A DNA stretch of 64,000 bases, taken from contig NZ_JAMXKF010000011.1 of the NCBI RefSeq assembly GCF_024220585.1, forward strand, positions 62,001 through 126,000. The letters are read 5' to 3'. The notes under the pieces are model-generated. The model ran no database searches, had not been told where the DNA came from, and saw only the letters and a list, made by a program, of their open reading frames with translations. The stretch comes from Dyadobacter diqingensis. GTDB lineage: Bacteria > Bacteroidota > Bacteroidia > Cytophagales > Spirosomataceae. Within the stretch, counting starts at the first letter, position 1, and each line of letters opens with the position of its first letter. Below, piece by piece: positions 23,810 through 32,372 of this stretch. A program made the position numbers and the translations under genes.

Positions 23810-24889
23810 ATGCTACCCGATCATTTACAACTACTTGAATTTAACGCAAAACTCAAATCCTGGTACCTGGAAAACCATCGTCCGCTGTTGTGGAGACAGA
23901 CAACTGATCCCTATAAGATATGGCTTTCGGAAATAATTTTGCAGCAAACGCGGGTCGCGCAGGGCACTCCCTACTACGAAAAATTCCTGCTCAATTACCC
24001 TACGGTTTTTGATTTGGCAGCTGCTGATGAGCGTGATGTGCTGCGGCTTTGGCAGGGATTGGGCTATTATTCGCGGGCCAGGAACATGCACCATACCGCC
24101 CGGCATATTGTGGAAGAGTGGGGAGGCAGCTTCCCGGAAAGTTCTGTTAAACTGGCAAAGCTCAAAGGGCTTGGTGCTTACACGGCAGCGGCGATCGCAT
24201 CTTTTGCGTTCGGTGAGGCAGTACCGGCTATTGATGGAAATGTTTACAGGGTCATGTCCCGTTTGTTCGGAATTGATACGGATATTTTAAGTTCGGGAGC
24301 AAAAAAAGAATTTACAGATCTGGGCAAACAAATCATTTCGCGGGAGGATCCCGCGACCTACAACCAGGCGATGATCGAATTTGGCGCCTTGCAATGCGTA
24401 CCCGTGTCGCCCAATTGTGCGGTTTGTCCTTTTACCTATATGTGTTATGCCTATGCATTTAATATGCAGAGCAAGCTTCCGGTCAAGATGAAAAAGAATG
24501 CTGTGAAGAACCGGTATTTTAATTATTTCATTTTGGAGAAAGGAGGCAAACTGGCGATGCACGAACGGTTGAAAAAAGACATATGGAAAGGATTATATGA
24601 CTTTTATCTGGTTGAATCGGCCTCCGATATCAATAATCCGGACGATTTGCCTGAGGATAAATTTCTGAAAGACTGGCAACAAAAAGGACAGCTCCGGCAG
24701 GTGCTCAAAGAATATACCCATTTGCTCACACATCAGAGGCTGACGGTAAGATTCTGGTGGGTTACTGTTCCCGAAAATGAATCTGTTGAATTACCGGAAG
24801 ATATGGCGTTTTATACCAAAAATGAGGTTGAAGTTCTCCCGAAACCGATTTTGATGGATACGGTACTAAAAGAAGAGTTTTTCCTTTAA
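23810..24889 (+). CDS. mutY: A/G-specific adenine glycosylase
   Basis: 359 residues. It removes adenine mispaired with 8-oxoguanine. The EIILQQTRVAQGTPYYEKFL glutamate (about residue 43), the helix-hairpin-helix LKGLGAYTAAAIASFAFG and the catalytic Asp in VPAIDGNVYRVMSR (about 144) are present. The [4Fe-4S] cluster cysteines follow as C-x6-C-x2-C-x5-C (CVPVSPNCAVCPFTYMC, about 197-213). A NUDIX-like recognition domain fills the C-terminus. It is divergent from HU. In many Bacteroidota mutY is near ssb and gldE, as here, with one oxidoreductase gene in between. Confidence 0.94.
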   Translation: MLPDHLQLLEFNAKLKSWYLENHRPLLWRQTTDPYKIWLSEIILQQTRVAQGTPYYEKFLLNYPTVFDLAAADERDVLRLWQGLGYYSRARNMHHTARHIVEEWGGSFPESSVKLAKLKGLGAYTAAAIASFAFGEAVPAIDGNVYRVMSRLFGIDTDILSSGAKKEFTDLGKQIISREDPATYNQAMIEFGALQCVPVSPNCAVCPFTYMCYAYAFNMQSKLPVKMKKNAVKNRYFNYFILEKGGKLAMHERLKKDIWKGLYDFYLVESASDINNPDDLPEDKFLKDWQQKGQLRQVLKEYTHLLTHQRLTVRFWWVTVPENESVELPEDMAFYTKNEVEVLPKPILMDTVLKEEFFL

Positions 24890-24989
24890 TACCGCATGAT
24901 AAAAAAGAGGAAAGCTGCACACTAGTATTTGATGCCGTTACAATGCTTTTACCGGTAGGAATTAATTACTAAACCTTAGACTTTATTGT

Positions 24990-26180
24990 ATGCAAAAAAT
25001 AGCGATGCTGGGTTCCGGATTTATCGGACGGTTTTATGCTGAATCAATTCATGGCCAGCGGGGCCGGGATAGGGTTGTTGCCATTTATGCACGCAGGGAA
25101 GAAAGCGCCCGGAAATTTGCGGAGGATTATGGTTGTGATTTCTGGTCTGCGAATATGGAGGAAGTTATTTCACATCCGAGTGTGAATATGGTCTGCATCG
25201 CGCTGCCCAACAATATTCACGAAGAGGCGGTTATGCTTTGTGCCAAACACAAAAAGGCAGTTGTGTCGACAAAACCATTGGGAAGAAATGCGGACGAAGC
25301 GCTTCGGATGTTGAAAGCGGTGGAGGAAGCAGGCATTTTTGCAGGTTATCTGGAAGACCTTTGTTATACACCGAAATTTTTAAAGTCGCTCGAAAGTGTC
25401 AAAAACGGCGCGCTGGGAAGAATTATCTGGGCGAAATCGAGGGAGGCACATCCGGGACCGCATAGCGAATGGTTCTGGGATATTGAGCAGGCTGGCGGCG
25501 GCTGTATTCTGGATCTTGGCTGCCACTGTATCGAAATTTCGAGGAATTTTATCGGCAAGGATATTCGTCCGGTGGAGGTCATGTGCTGGGCAGATACGCA
25601 GGTAAAGCCGATTGATGCGGAAGATCATGCAATTGCGCTGGTGAAGTATGAAAACGGAGCCATCGGGCAATTTGAAGTCAGCTGGACGTTTCGTGGAGGA
25701 ATGGACTTGCGCGACGAAGTGATGGGTACAGAAGGTACCATATGGATAAACAATTTCCTGAGAACCGGATTTGAAATGTATACCTCGGGAAGCGGCGGTG
25801 ATTATGTTGCAGAAAAGGCTGAAAGTAAGAGCGGCTGGCTGTTTCCCGTCGGAGATGAAGTAAATGAATTGGGATATAACCATATGTTTACGGATATGTT
25901 CAATGCGGCGGAAGAGGGCCGTGAGTCAGCTGAAACTTTTTACGACGGATATGTAGTCAATGCCATTATCGACGCCGCGTACCGGTCAGCAAAGACCAAA
26001 TTGTGGGAAAAAGTAGAACTTCCGGTTTGGCGCGGACAAGAGGGCGTTACCAAACCGTCAAACTACGTCGAATATGATGAAAGCCATTATCTGATCAAAC
26101 AGGAAGTAACGCATGACGGCCGAAATAAATTAATTTTAAAGGATAAGGTGACGGGGAAAATCAGTGAAAGGGATATTTAA
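24990..26180 (+). CDS. Gfo/Idh/MocA family oxidoreductase
   Basis: 396 residues. An N-terminal Rossmann domain (IAMLGSGFIGRFYAESIHG) is followed by VVSTKPLGRNADEA, which holds the conserved lysine of the KPL motif (about residue 93). The C-terminal alpha/beta domain contains GGGCILDLGCHCIEISRNFIG (D-x-G-x-H site) and AEDHAIALVKYENGAIGQFEVSWTFRGG. No export signal, so cytoplasmic. These enzymes oxidise or reduce sugars, inositols or related polyols with NAD(P). The substrate is unknown and no sugar pathway gene adjoins it. It sits between mutY and ssb, which usually neighbour each other more closely, so it may be a later insertion. Confidence 0.88.
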   Translation: MQKIAMLGSGFIGRFYAESIHGQRGRDRVVAIYARREESARKFAEDYGCDFWSANMEEVISHPSVNMVCIALPNNIHEEAVMLCAKHKKAVVSTKPLGRNADEALRMLKAVEEAGIFAGYLEDLCYTPKFLKSLESVKNGALGRIIWAKSREAHPGPHSEWFWDIEQAGGGCILDLGCHCIEISRNFIGKDIRPVEVMCWADTQVKPIDAEDHAIALVKYENGAIGQFEVSWTFRGGMDLRDEVMGTEGTIWINNFLRTGFEMYTSGSGGDYVAEKAESKSGWLFPVGDEVNELGYNHMFTDMFNAAEEGRESAETFYDGYVVNAIIDAAYRSAKTKLWEKVELPVWRGQEGVTKPSNYVEYDESHYLIKQEVTHDGRNKLILKDKVTGKISERDI

Positions 26181-26301
26181 AGAGGAATGTGGGGTTATTC
26201 CGTTGCCAGATAGATTTATGCAAAATTTGAATTTGTTTATTTGAACTAATATCCGGTATATTGAATTTAATTATCCACAATCATCACAAGCGCACAAAAT
26301 C

Positions 26302-26781
26302 ATGGCAAGTGTTAACAAAGTAATTTTAATCGGAAACCTGGGAAGTGACCCGGAAGTACGATATCTGGAAAGCGGATCAGCCGTGGCAAAATTCAGTATT
26401 GCCACAACCGAAGCCTATACCAATAAGAATGGCGAAAGGGTAGAAAATACCGAATGGCACCGCATTGAACTGTGGGAAGGACTTGCGAAGGTCGCCGAGA
26501 AATATCTTAAAAAAGGAAATTCTGTATATATCGAAGGCAGACTTCGGACGGATAACTGGACGGACAAAGAAGGACAGCAGCGTTCCGGCGTGACCATTCG
26601 TGCGAACAGCATGACATTGCTGGGCGGGCCCAATACGGGCGGAGCGGGTGATAATTCCAGTAATCAGGGTTATAGTCAACCTTCTGCGGCACCAAGGCCT
26701 AATAATCAGGAGCCGAGATCAAACGATCCGATTCCGCCGTCTATGGCTGCCGGAAATGATGATGACGATCTGCCATTCTGA
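26302..26781 (+). CDS. ssb: Single-stranded DNA-binding protein
   Basis: 159 residues. The OB-fold spans residues 1-110 (ASVNKVILIGNLGSDPEVRYLESG, TEWHRIELWEGLAKVAEKYLKKGNSVYIEGRL). A Gly/Asn/Pro-rich linker follows and the acidic tip DDDDLPF is the partner-docking peptide of SSB. Length and layout are normal. It is followed by gldE, as in other Bacteroidota. Confidence 0.95.
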   Translation: MASVNKVILIGNLGSDPEVRYLESGSAVAKFSIATTEAYTNKNGERVENTEWHRIELWEGLAKVAEKYLKKGNSVYIEGRLRTDNWTDKEGQQRSGVTIRANSMTLLGGPNTGGAGDNSSNQGYSQPSAAPRPNNQEPRSNDPIPPSMAAGNDDDDLPF

Positions 26782-26897
26782 TTTTCAAAGGAATTCTATC
26801 CGGAAAACATGTTTATTTCCACTGCGGTGCAAATAAGCAGCAAGATTTTTGGGTAGAATTCTTATCTTGGGTTTATTATGAACTTTTCTGACTTTTT

Positions 26898-28214
26898 GTG
26901 AAAGAAACTGCCGATAGTGACGATCCTTTGTCCCGAAAGCGTACGGGGATAATTTATCCTGTTAAAAGTGCGCTTCCTCTGCTGGCCGGGATGGTTATAC
27001 CCATTGATCGTTTTGCCGTTTACGAATTAATTCTTGTCTTCATTCTTTTGGCTGTCTCTCTTTTTCTTTCCGGAATCAGAGCCTCTTACGCAACAGCCGG
27101 CGCGATGGAAAATCCCTGGGAACGAAAAAGTGTTTCTGAAGGAAATCTTCCAACCCGTATTCAACAGCTCGCACTTTCTATTATTCAGCGCGGAGTCACC
27201 CTGCTCGCACTTTTACTTGCTGCAAGATTTACCTGGTTACAGGTTCAGGATAACGATGAAACTATTTTTCAATGGATATCGCTGGCCGTACTTGCCTTCT
27301 GGATCTGGCTGGATGTAATGGTCAGGTTTTATTCGGCACGCAATGCAGCTGAGCTGATCCCGAAAATTGCCGGCACGACTCATCTTATTATCAAAATTTG
27401 TGAACCGCTCACCAAACCTATAACACGCCTGGGTTACTTTTTCGGGATACTGACGCCGGAGGGTTCCGAAATTTCTACGGAAAGATTCGAAGCAAAAGCG
27501 GAAAGTGAAGAGGAAACAGATCTTTTACGCGGTCTGGCAAATTTCAGACAGACCAACGCCAGAAAAGCAATGCAGCCGCGTGTCAATATCACGGCATTTG
27601 ATATTGAGCTGGATTTTCATGAGTTAATGGACAAGATCAATAAGTCGGGATATTCGAGGGTTCCTGTTTATCGTGACACGCTCGACAGCGTGGAAGGAAC
27701 GCTGAATGTAAAAGATTTGCTGCCTTATCTGCATCACAACGAGCATTTTAACTGGCAGAAATTACTTCGTGAGCCTTATCTTATTCCGGAAAGCAAGCGG
27801 CTGGACGACCTGATGAAGGAATTTCAGAACCGTCGCGTGCACATGGCGATTGTCATCGACGAATATGGTGGGACAAGCGGTTTAATCACGCTGGAAGATA
27901 TCATCGAAGAGATTTTTGGTGATATTAACGACGAATATGATGAAGAGGAAGAAGTCAATTACACCAAGGTCGACGAGAACACGTATGTGTTCGAGGGAAA
28001 AGTTCTGATCAACGACCTGTGCAGAATACTCAATCTTGAATCGGATTATTTCGATGAAGTCCGTGGAAACAGTGAGTCGCTCGCAGGGCTCTTACTCGAA
28101 CTTTTTTCAAGACTGCCGCGAACCGGCGAAATTGCCACGCATAGGGAAATCACCTTTAAGGTACAGTCTGCCGACAAGAAAAGGATCAAGAAAGTAAGGG
28201 TGCTGGTTGGTTAG
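26898..28214 (+). CDS. gldE: GldE-like membrane CBS-domain protein (CNNM/hemolysin C family)
   Basis: 438 residues. Hydrophobic helices fill about residues 32-145 (ELILVFILLAVSLFLSGIRASYATAGAM), followed by a CBS pair (about 215-345, with MQPRVNITAFD and VIDEYGGTSGLITLEDIIEEIFGDI) and a transporter-associated C-terminal domain (DENTYVFEGKVLINDLCRIL). This is the CNNM/CorC fold; its position after ssb identifies it as the gliding-associated GldE. The start is GTG at 26898. GldD, the usual next gene in gliding species, is missing: the next gene converges 6 bases away. The role may be ion homeostasis or membrane-protein stability rather than motility here. Confidence 0.85.
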   Translation: MKETADSDDPLSRKRTGIIYPVKSALPLLAGMVIPIDRFAVYELILVFILLAVSLFLSGIRASYATAGAMENPWERKSVSEGNLPTRIQQLALSIIQRGVTLLALLLAARFTWLQVQDNDETIFQWISLAVLAFWIWLDVMVRFYSARNAAELIPKIAGTTHLIIKICEPLTKPITRLGYFFGILTPEGSEISTERFEAKAESEEETDLLRGLANFRQTNARKAMQPRVNITAFDIELDFHELMDKINKSGYSRVPVYRDTLDSVEGTLNVKDLLPYLHHNEHFNWQKLLREPYLIPESKRLDDLMKEFQNRRVHMAIVIDEYGGTSGLITLEDIIEEIFGDINDEYDEEEEVNYTKVDENTYVFEGKVLINDLCRILNLESDYFDEVRGNSESLAGLLLELFSRLPRTGEIATHREITFKVQSADKKRIKKVRVLVG

Positions 28215-28220
28215 CAATCG

Positions 28221-31200
28221 TTATTTTGAAATATCAACCGACCGAATGCCTCCTTTCGAATCGTGAATTTTTATCGCTGACAAATTATCTTTCCGGACAG
28301 TCAACACACCTGACGATTGCGACAGATATCCCGAGCCGTTGCTCCATTCATGTCGTCTTTTGCTTCCGTCTTTGAAAATAATTTCCGCCCAGTTGTCGGT
28401 TGCTGATGGCTGTACTTTTATCAATTTCTCAGTGGATTTCTCCGATGAAAAGACTTTAAGTAAATCATTATTCTGAGCCGCGAGAACCAGTCTTTTTCCA
28501 TCGTTCAAATTTAAAACCGCGAGACTTTTTCCATCTCCTTCCACCAGAAAGCCACTTTTTGCAGCGGAAACAGGAGTGAAGCTACCTTTTCCATTTCCCT
28601 TTAGTAACAAACCGTTGAAGGCGTCCAGCCGGCCGCTGATCGATTCCGGCGCGTAGGAATTTCCGGTTATCAGTAAATCAAGGTGTCCGTCAAGATCGTA
28701 ATCTGCGGCTGAAAGGCCGTACACAGGACCTAATTGAGCAGCGACGGGCAGTGGTTTGATCTTGAATTTCCCATGCCCCAGATTTTCCAGCAATACACTT
28801 TGCATTTGCTCGCATACCAGTTTGGTTACGTCTTTCAGCTCTTTTTTCGTGAAAACATCCTTCATTTCAGCTTTGGCGTAATCGGCATAGTAAACAAATC
28901 GTTTTTTGAGAAAATTCATCTGACTGGTCATCTCATCACGTGGGTGTACAGGGTATAAATTTTCTCCCAGGTACTGACAGATAACCGGATCCATCGTCCC
29001 GCTTTTATCAAAATCTTTCGCAAAAAGTGTTAGTGGTTTACCGGTTTGCGGGCGACCTTCTGTATTTAACCCAACATTTCCGGCAACATAATCAATATCT
29101 CCGTCCTCGTCAAAATCTCCGGCAATCATGCTGTTCCACCAGCCTTGTGTGTCAGTCAGGCCGGTTGAGGCCGTTACGTTGACAAATTTTCCGCTGCGAT
29201 TTTTAAGAAAAGTAAGTGGCATCCATTCTCCTGCAATGATCAGGTCCGTCCATCCGTCCTCGTCGAAATCAGTCCAGAGCGAAGTGGTTATCATGCCCGC
29301 ATTTTTGAGCTCAGGACAGGCTTGTGCCGTCATGTCCGTGAACTTTCCATGGTCATTTCTCAGCAGCGTGCTTTTAGGGGAAACCGGATATTGACCCGGC
29401 GTAAGCCGCCCGCCAACAAATAAATCAAGATCACCGTCTTTGTCAAAATCCGTTGCACTGACCGAGGATCCGCTTGTTGTATTAACGGGTAAAGCGGCCG
29501 GATCTAACCTGAAGTTTCCTTTGCCATCGTTGAGATAAAGGCGGTCCTGATAGTATTTAGAATCCGTTGGGAATTCACTGCTTCCGCTCACGACATACAA
29601 ATCAAGATCCCCGTCCTGATCCGCATCGAAGAGGAGCGACCCCATATCTTCTTCGAATTTTTGGTCCTTCGTCAGCGGTTTTTGGATGAATTTTTGCTGC
29701 GCATTTTGCACAAAAAAGTTGCCGGAATGTTTGAAAGCGCCGCCTATGTAAAAATCTTCACGACCATCTCCGTTGATATCACCAACAGAAATACCCGGTC
29801 CGTTTTGGGATAAAAGATGCGGTAAAAGTGGCTGCACCTTAAAGTCAATGTATAACTCGTCAGTATGTTTGTAATGAATTCCGGTGATGTCGGCTGCTTC
29901 TTTAAAAAGCGTGGTGGGTAATGCCGGCCTTATCACTTTTTCGGCTTTGGCTTTTTCAAAATCCGCCGTTAACACCTGATCCGCAGGAACATTTTTTAGC
30001 GACAGCGTTTTTTGATCTGGCCAGACAATGCGAACCGAGTCCAGTTTTTTGTTTTTTCCTAAACCAAAATGCAGTGTATTTTCAACCGATGACTGATAAC
30101 CCCGGTACGGAGAATGCTCGATAAACTGTTTTTCTGCACCGTAATAGATAGTCACTTTGGCACCAAAACCGTGAGGGTTTTCTTTCGGGCCTTTTAAATT
30201 GATGCGCAGATAATGATGGTCCGGAAGTTTTTCAGCATGGTTTTTATAAACAAACGCTTCCTGATCAATGTTGTTGATCACCAAATCAAGATCTCCGTCA
30301 TTGTCGAGATCCGCATAGGCCGCGCCATTTGAGAATGATGGCTTGTCAAAACCCCACAATTCCGACTGATTTTTGAATGAGAGATCGCCGTTATTTTTAA
30401 ACAGGTAATTGGCGACATGCGCGCCTTCTACCTCCTTTAAAGCATTTAGGGTGGGGGTGTTGTTCATATTCCCCGATTGCATCTGCTGCTGATATTGTGC
30501 CATTCTGTAAATGACAAAATCCCGGTTTGTGATGTCTTTCGGGTAACCGTTCGTGATTATGAGGTCACGCTGACCATCGTTATCGTAGTCGGCAAACAAG
30601 GCGCTCCAACTCCAATCAGTAGCCTGTATTCCTGAAAACCGTCCGATTTCACTGAAAAAAGGATGATTTGTTCCGGGACGATTGCCATTGTTATGTTGCA
30701 AGGTATTCCGCATAAACTGAGGCTGATAACCCATGCGTTGCTCGGACAGATAACGGTCATAATTCATGAGCCCGAACATGTTCTTCCGGCGTGTGTTCCC
30801 CTCCGGTAACATATCCAGTGTGACGAAATCTACCAGTCCGTCGTTATCGATATCGGCTGCGTCATTACCCATCGCCGAATAACTTTGATGGCGGAAATAA
30901 TCGGTGATCTCATTTTTAAAAGTGCCGTTCTGCTGGTTGATGTAAAGCAGGTCATTGGACAAATAGTCGTTGGAAACGTATACATCCGGCCAGCCATCTT
31001 CATTGATATCTACGATGGAAACGCCGAGGCCAAAACCCTCGGTCAATATATTGGCTTCCCTGGAAACATTGGTAAAAACAGGCTTCCCTGAGATTTTACC
31101 ATCATTCCGATACAGCTTGTCGGTGCTCAACGCAGAGCCATCCGTTCTTTTGGGTCTGATAACGTTCGGGCCTTTTCTCTCCATGACGTTGGTCAGCAGA

Positions 31201-31799
31201 AAAACATCCAGATCTCCATCGTGATCATAGTCAAAAAAAGCTGCCTGGGTGGTGTTGCCGTCGTAGTCCAGGCCATATTTTTTGGCTTCTTCGGTAAATT
31301 TGTTGTTGCCTTGGTTGATGTACAATAAATTGGGCCGGGCCGCGTTCGGTCGAGATTCAAAATCAGATCCTGTTGATCGCGGCCCAGCCAATCGTGGCCC
31401 GGCCCTGCAAACGTAGATGTCCAATAGGCCATCGGCGTTGATGTCGACCATGGAAATTCCCCGCGACCAGCTATCCGAAAGCGCAATGCCGGAAGAGGTT
31501 GTAATATCTTCAAATTTCAGATTACCACGATTCAGATACAACTTGCTTTCGGCCATGTTGCCGCCCAGGAAAATATCCTGCAAGCCGTCATTGTTAATAT
31601 CCCCGATGCCTACGCCTCCGCCATTGTAAAAATATTCGTAGGTAAGGATATTGAGTTTTTCATCTTCTTTCAGATTGTTGGCAAAGCTGATTCCGGTTTC
31701 AGAAGAAGGCAATAATTCAAATAACGTATCCTGCTCTTTCTTTTTACATGCGAATAAAACGCTGCCTAGCGAAAGCAATAATATCAGTCGTTGGATCAT
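28221..31799 (-). CDS. FG-GAP/VCBS repeat lipoprotein with ASPIC/UnbV domain
   Basis: 1192 residues. A lipoprotein signal ends in VLFAC (Cys17). About 14 calcium-type motifs of the form D-x-[DN]-x-D-G-x-x-D are spread over two beta-propeller halves (for example DINNDGLQDIF, DYDHDGDLDVF, DINGDGREDFY, DYDLDGHLDLL). Between them a UnbV/ASPIC-like domain (LRINLKGPKENPHGFGAKVTIYYG) is at about residues 545-620. It is anchored at the cell surface or periplasm, and such proteins are common in SusCD loci, though their ligands are mostly unknown. Its ATG overlaps the stop of the upstream small lipoprotein gene (ATGA). Residues about 130-156 look like an inserted stretch. Confidence 0.88.
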   Translation of the reverse strand: MIQRLILLLSLGSVLFACKKKEQDTLFELLPSSETGISFANNLKEDEKLNILTYEYFYNGGGVGIGDINNDGLQDIFLGGNMAESKLYLNRGNLKFEDITTSSGIALSDSWSRGISMVDINADGLLDIYVCRAGPRLAGPRSTGSDFESRPNAARPNLLYINQGNNKFTEEAKKYGLDYDGNTTQAAFFDYDHDGDLDVFLLTNVMERKGPNVIRPKRTDGSALSTDKLYRNDGKISGKPVFTNVSREANILTEGFGLGVSIVDINEDGWPDVYVSNDYLSNDLLYINQQNGTFKNEITDYFRHQSYSAMGNDAADIDNDGLVDFVTLDMLPEGNTRRKNMFGLMNYDRYLSEQRMGYQPQFMRNTLQHNNGNRPGTNHPFFSEIGRFSGIQATDWSWSALFADYDNDGQRDLIITNGYPKDITNRDFVIYRMAQYQQQMQSGNMNNTPTLNALKEVEGAHVANYLFKNNGDLSFKNQSELWGFDKPSFSNGAAYADLDNDGDLDLVINNIDQEAFVYKNHAEKLPDHHYLRINLKGPKENPHGFGAKVTIYYGAEKQFIEHSPYRGYQSSVENTLHFGLGKNKKLDSVRIVWPDQKTLSLKNVPADQVLTADFEKAKAEKVIRPALPTTLFKEAADITGIHYKHTDELYIDFKVQPLLPHLLSQNGPGISVGDINGDGREDFYIGGAFKHSGNFFVQNAQQKFIQKPLTKDQKFEEDMGSLLFDADQDGDLDLYVVSGSSEFPTDSKYYQDRLYLNDGKGNFRLDPAALPVNTTSGSSVSATDFDKDGDLDLFVGGRLTPGQYPVSPKSTLLRNDHGKFTDMTAQACPELKNAGMITTSLWTDFDEDGWTDLIIAGEWMPLTFLKNRSGKFVNVTASTGLTDTQGWWNSMIAGDFDEDGDIDYVAGNVGLNTEGRPQTGKPLTLFAKDFDKSGTMDPVICQYLGENLYPVHPRDEMTSQMNFLKKRFVYYADYAKAEMKDVFTKKELKDVTKLVCEQMQSVLLENLGHGKFKIKPLPVAAQLGPVYGLSAADYDLDGHLDLLITGNSYAPESISGRLDAFNGLLLKGNGKGSFTPVSAAKSGFLVEGDGKSLAVLNLNDGKRLVLAAQNNDLLKVFSSEKSTEKLIKVQPSATDNWAEIIFKDGSKRRHEWSNGSGYLSQSSGVLTVRKDNLSAIKIHDSKGGIRSVDISK
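31331..31412. repeat. GC-rich inverted repeat inside the FG-GAP gene
   Basis: GGGCCGGGCC at 31332-31341 is the complement of 31396-31405, and GGGCCGCG at 31337-31344 is the complement of 31378-31385. The stretch is far richer in G and C than the gene around it. It encodes the unusual repeat-like peptide AGPRLAGPRSTGSDFESR where related proteins, as I know them, have a short loop before NELFINNG. An in-frame palindromic insertion is suspected. Confidence 0.4.
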
Positions 31800-32221
31800 T
31801 TTGAAGCAGAAGTATGATCGGGAAGAATTTTTGAAAAGAAGCGGACTTCGTAAAGTGTTTGATTTTTACCGGAAAGATAGGGTTTCTGTATTTTCTTTAA
31901 AACCAGTTGCTTATCATCCAGTTTAAGGATCTTATAACCTGACAAAAAATTTCCGGTAGAATCGAGGTAAACCAGTGAATCGGCAGCCAGAATTTTGTAG
32001 GTGTACTTTCTGAACTCTGTTTTTTTTCGCTCAAAAACCTCGCCTTTGCTATTGTACTCAAAATGCGACCAATGCTCATCCTGCGAATCGTTGGTATGTG
32101 TAAAGCCGTTCACAAACGTAGAAATGGAATCCGTCCGCCAGGTGCCCTGGATATTTTTTTCCCGGGATGCACATTGTGTCAGAAGACTTACAAGAATGAT
32201 ACAGGCTATTACTCTTTTCAC
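31796..32221 (-). CDS. Small lipoprotein of unknown function (lipocalin-like fold possible)
   Basis: About 141 residues from GTG 32221. A lipoprotein signal VIACIILVSLLTQC gives Cys17 after processing. The mature part starts ASREKNIQGTWRTDSIS and continues as alternating beta strands with a strongly polar character (HWSHFEYNSKGEVFERKKTEFRKYTYKIL). The N-terminal G-x-W and overall size resemble the lipocalin-like proteins common in Bacteroidota, but I cannot assign it firmly. The frame runs further up to 32287, which would put residues before the signal peptide, so GTG 32221 is preferred. It overlaps the FG-GAP gene by 4 bases and must be co-translated with it. Confidence 0.7.
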   Translation of the reverse strand: MKRVIACIILVSLLTQCASREKNIQGTWRTDSISTFVNGFTHTNDSQDEHWSHFEYNSKGEVFERKKTEFRKYTYKILAADSLVYLDSTGNFLSGYKILKLDDKQLVLKKIQKPYLSGKNQTLYEVRFFSKILPDHTSASK

Positions 32222-32276
32222 GATTTGAGGAAATAATAAATTTAAAAATGTGGGCAGGTCTGAGCGAGAGCGAGAA

Positions 32277-32309
32277 AAAGAAGTCAAGTTTTCAAAACTT
32301 GACTTCTTT
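32277..32309. repeat. 33-bp palindrome, copy 2
   Basis: This copy is identical base for base to 6804-6836. It lies between susD (stop at 32373) and the small lipoprotein gene (start at 32221), both on the minus strand. It probably ends the susCD transcript and separates it from the lipoprotein pair. Confidence 0.85.
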
Positions 32310-32372
32310 ATGGAAACTTAACTTCTCTAATGGCTGAGAATCATTCGAGCCAATTTCAATAACAGTTAACGC

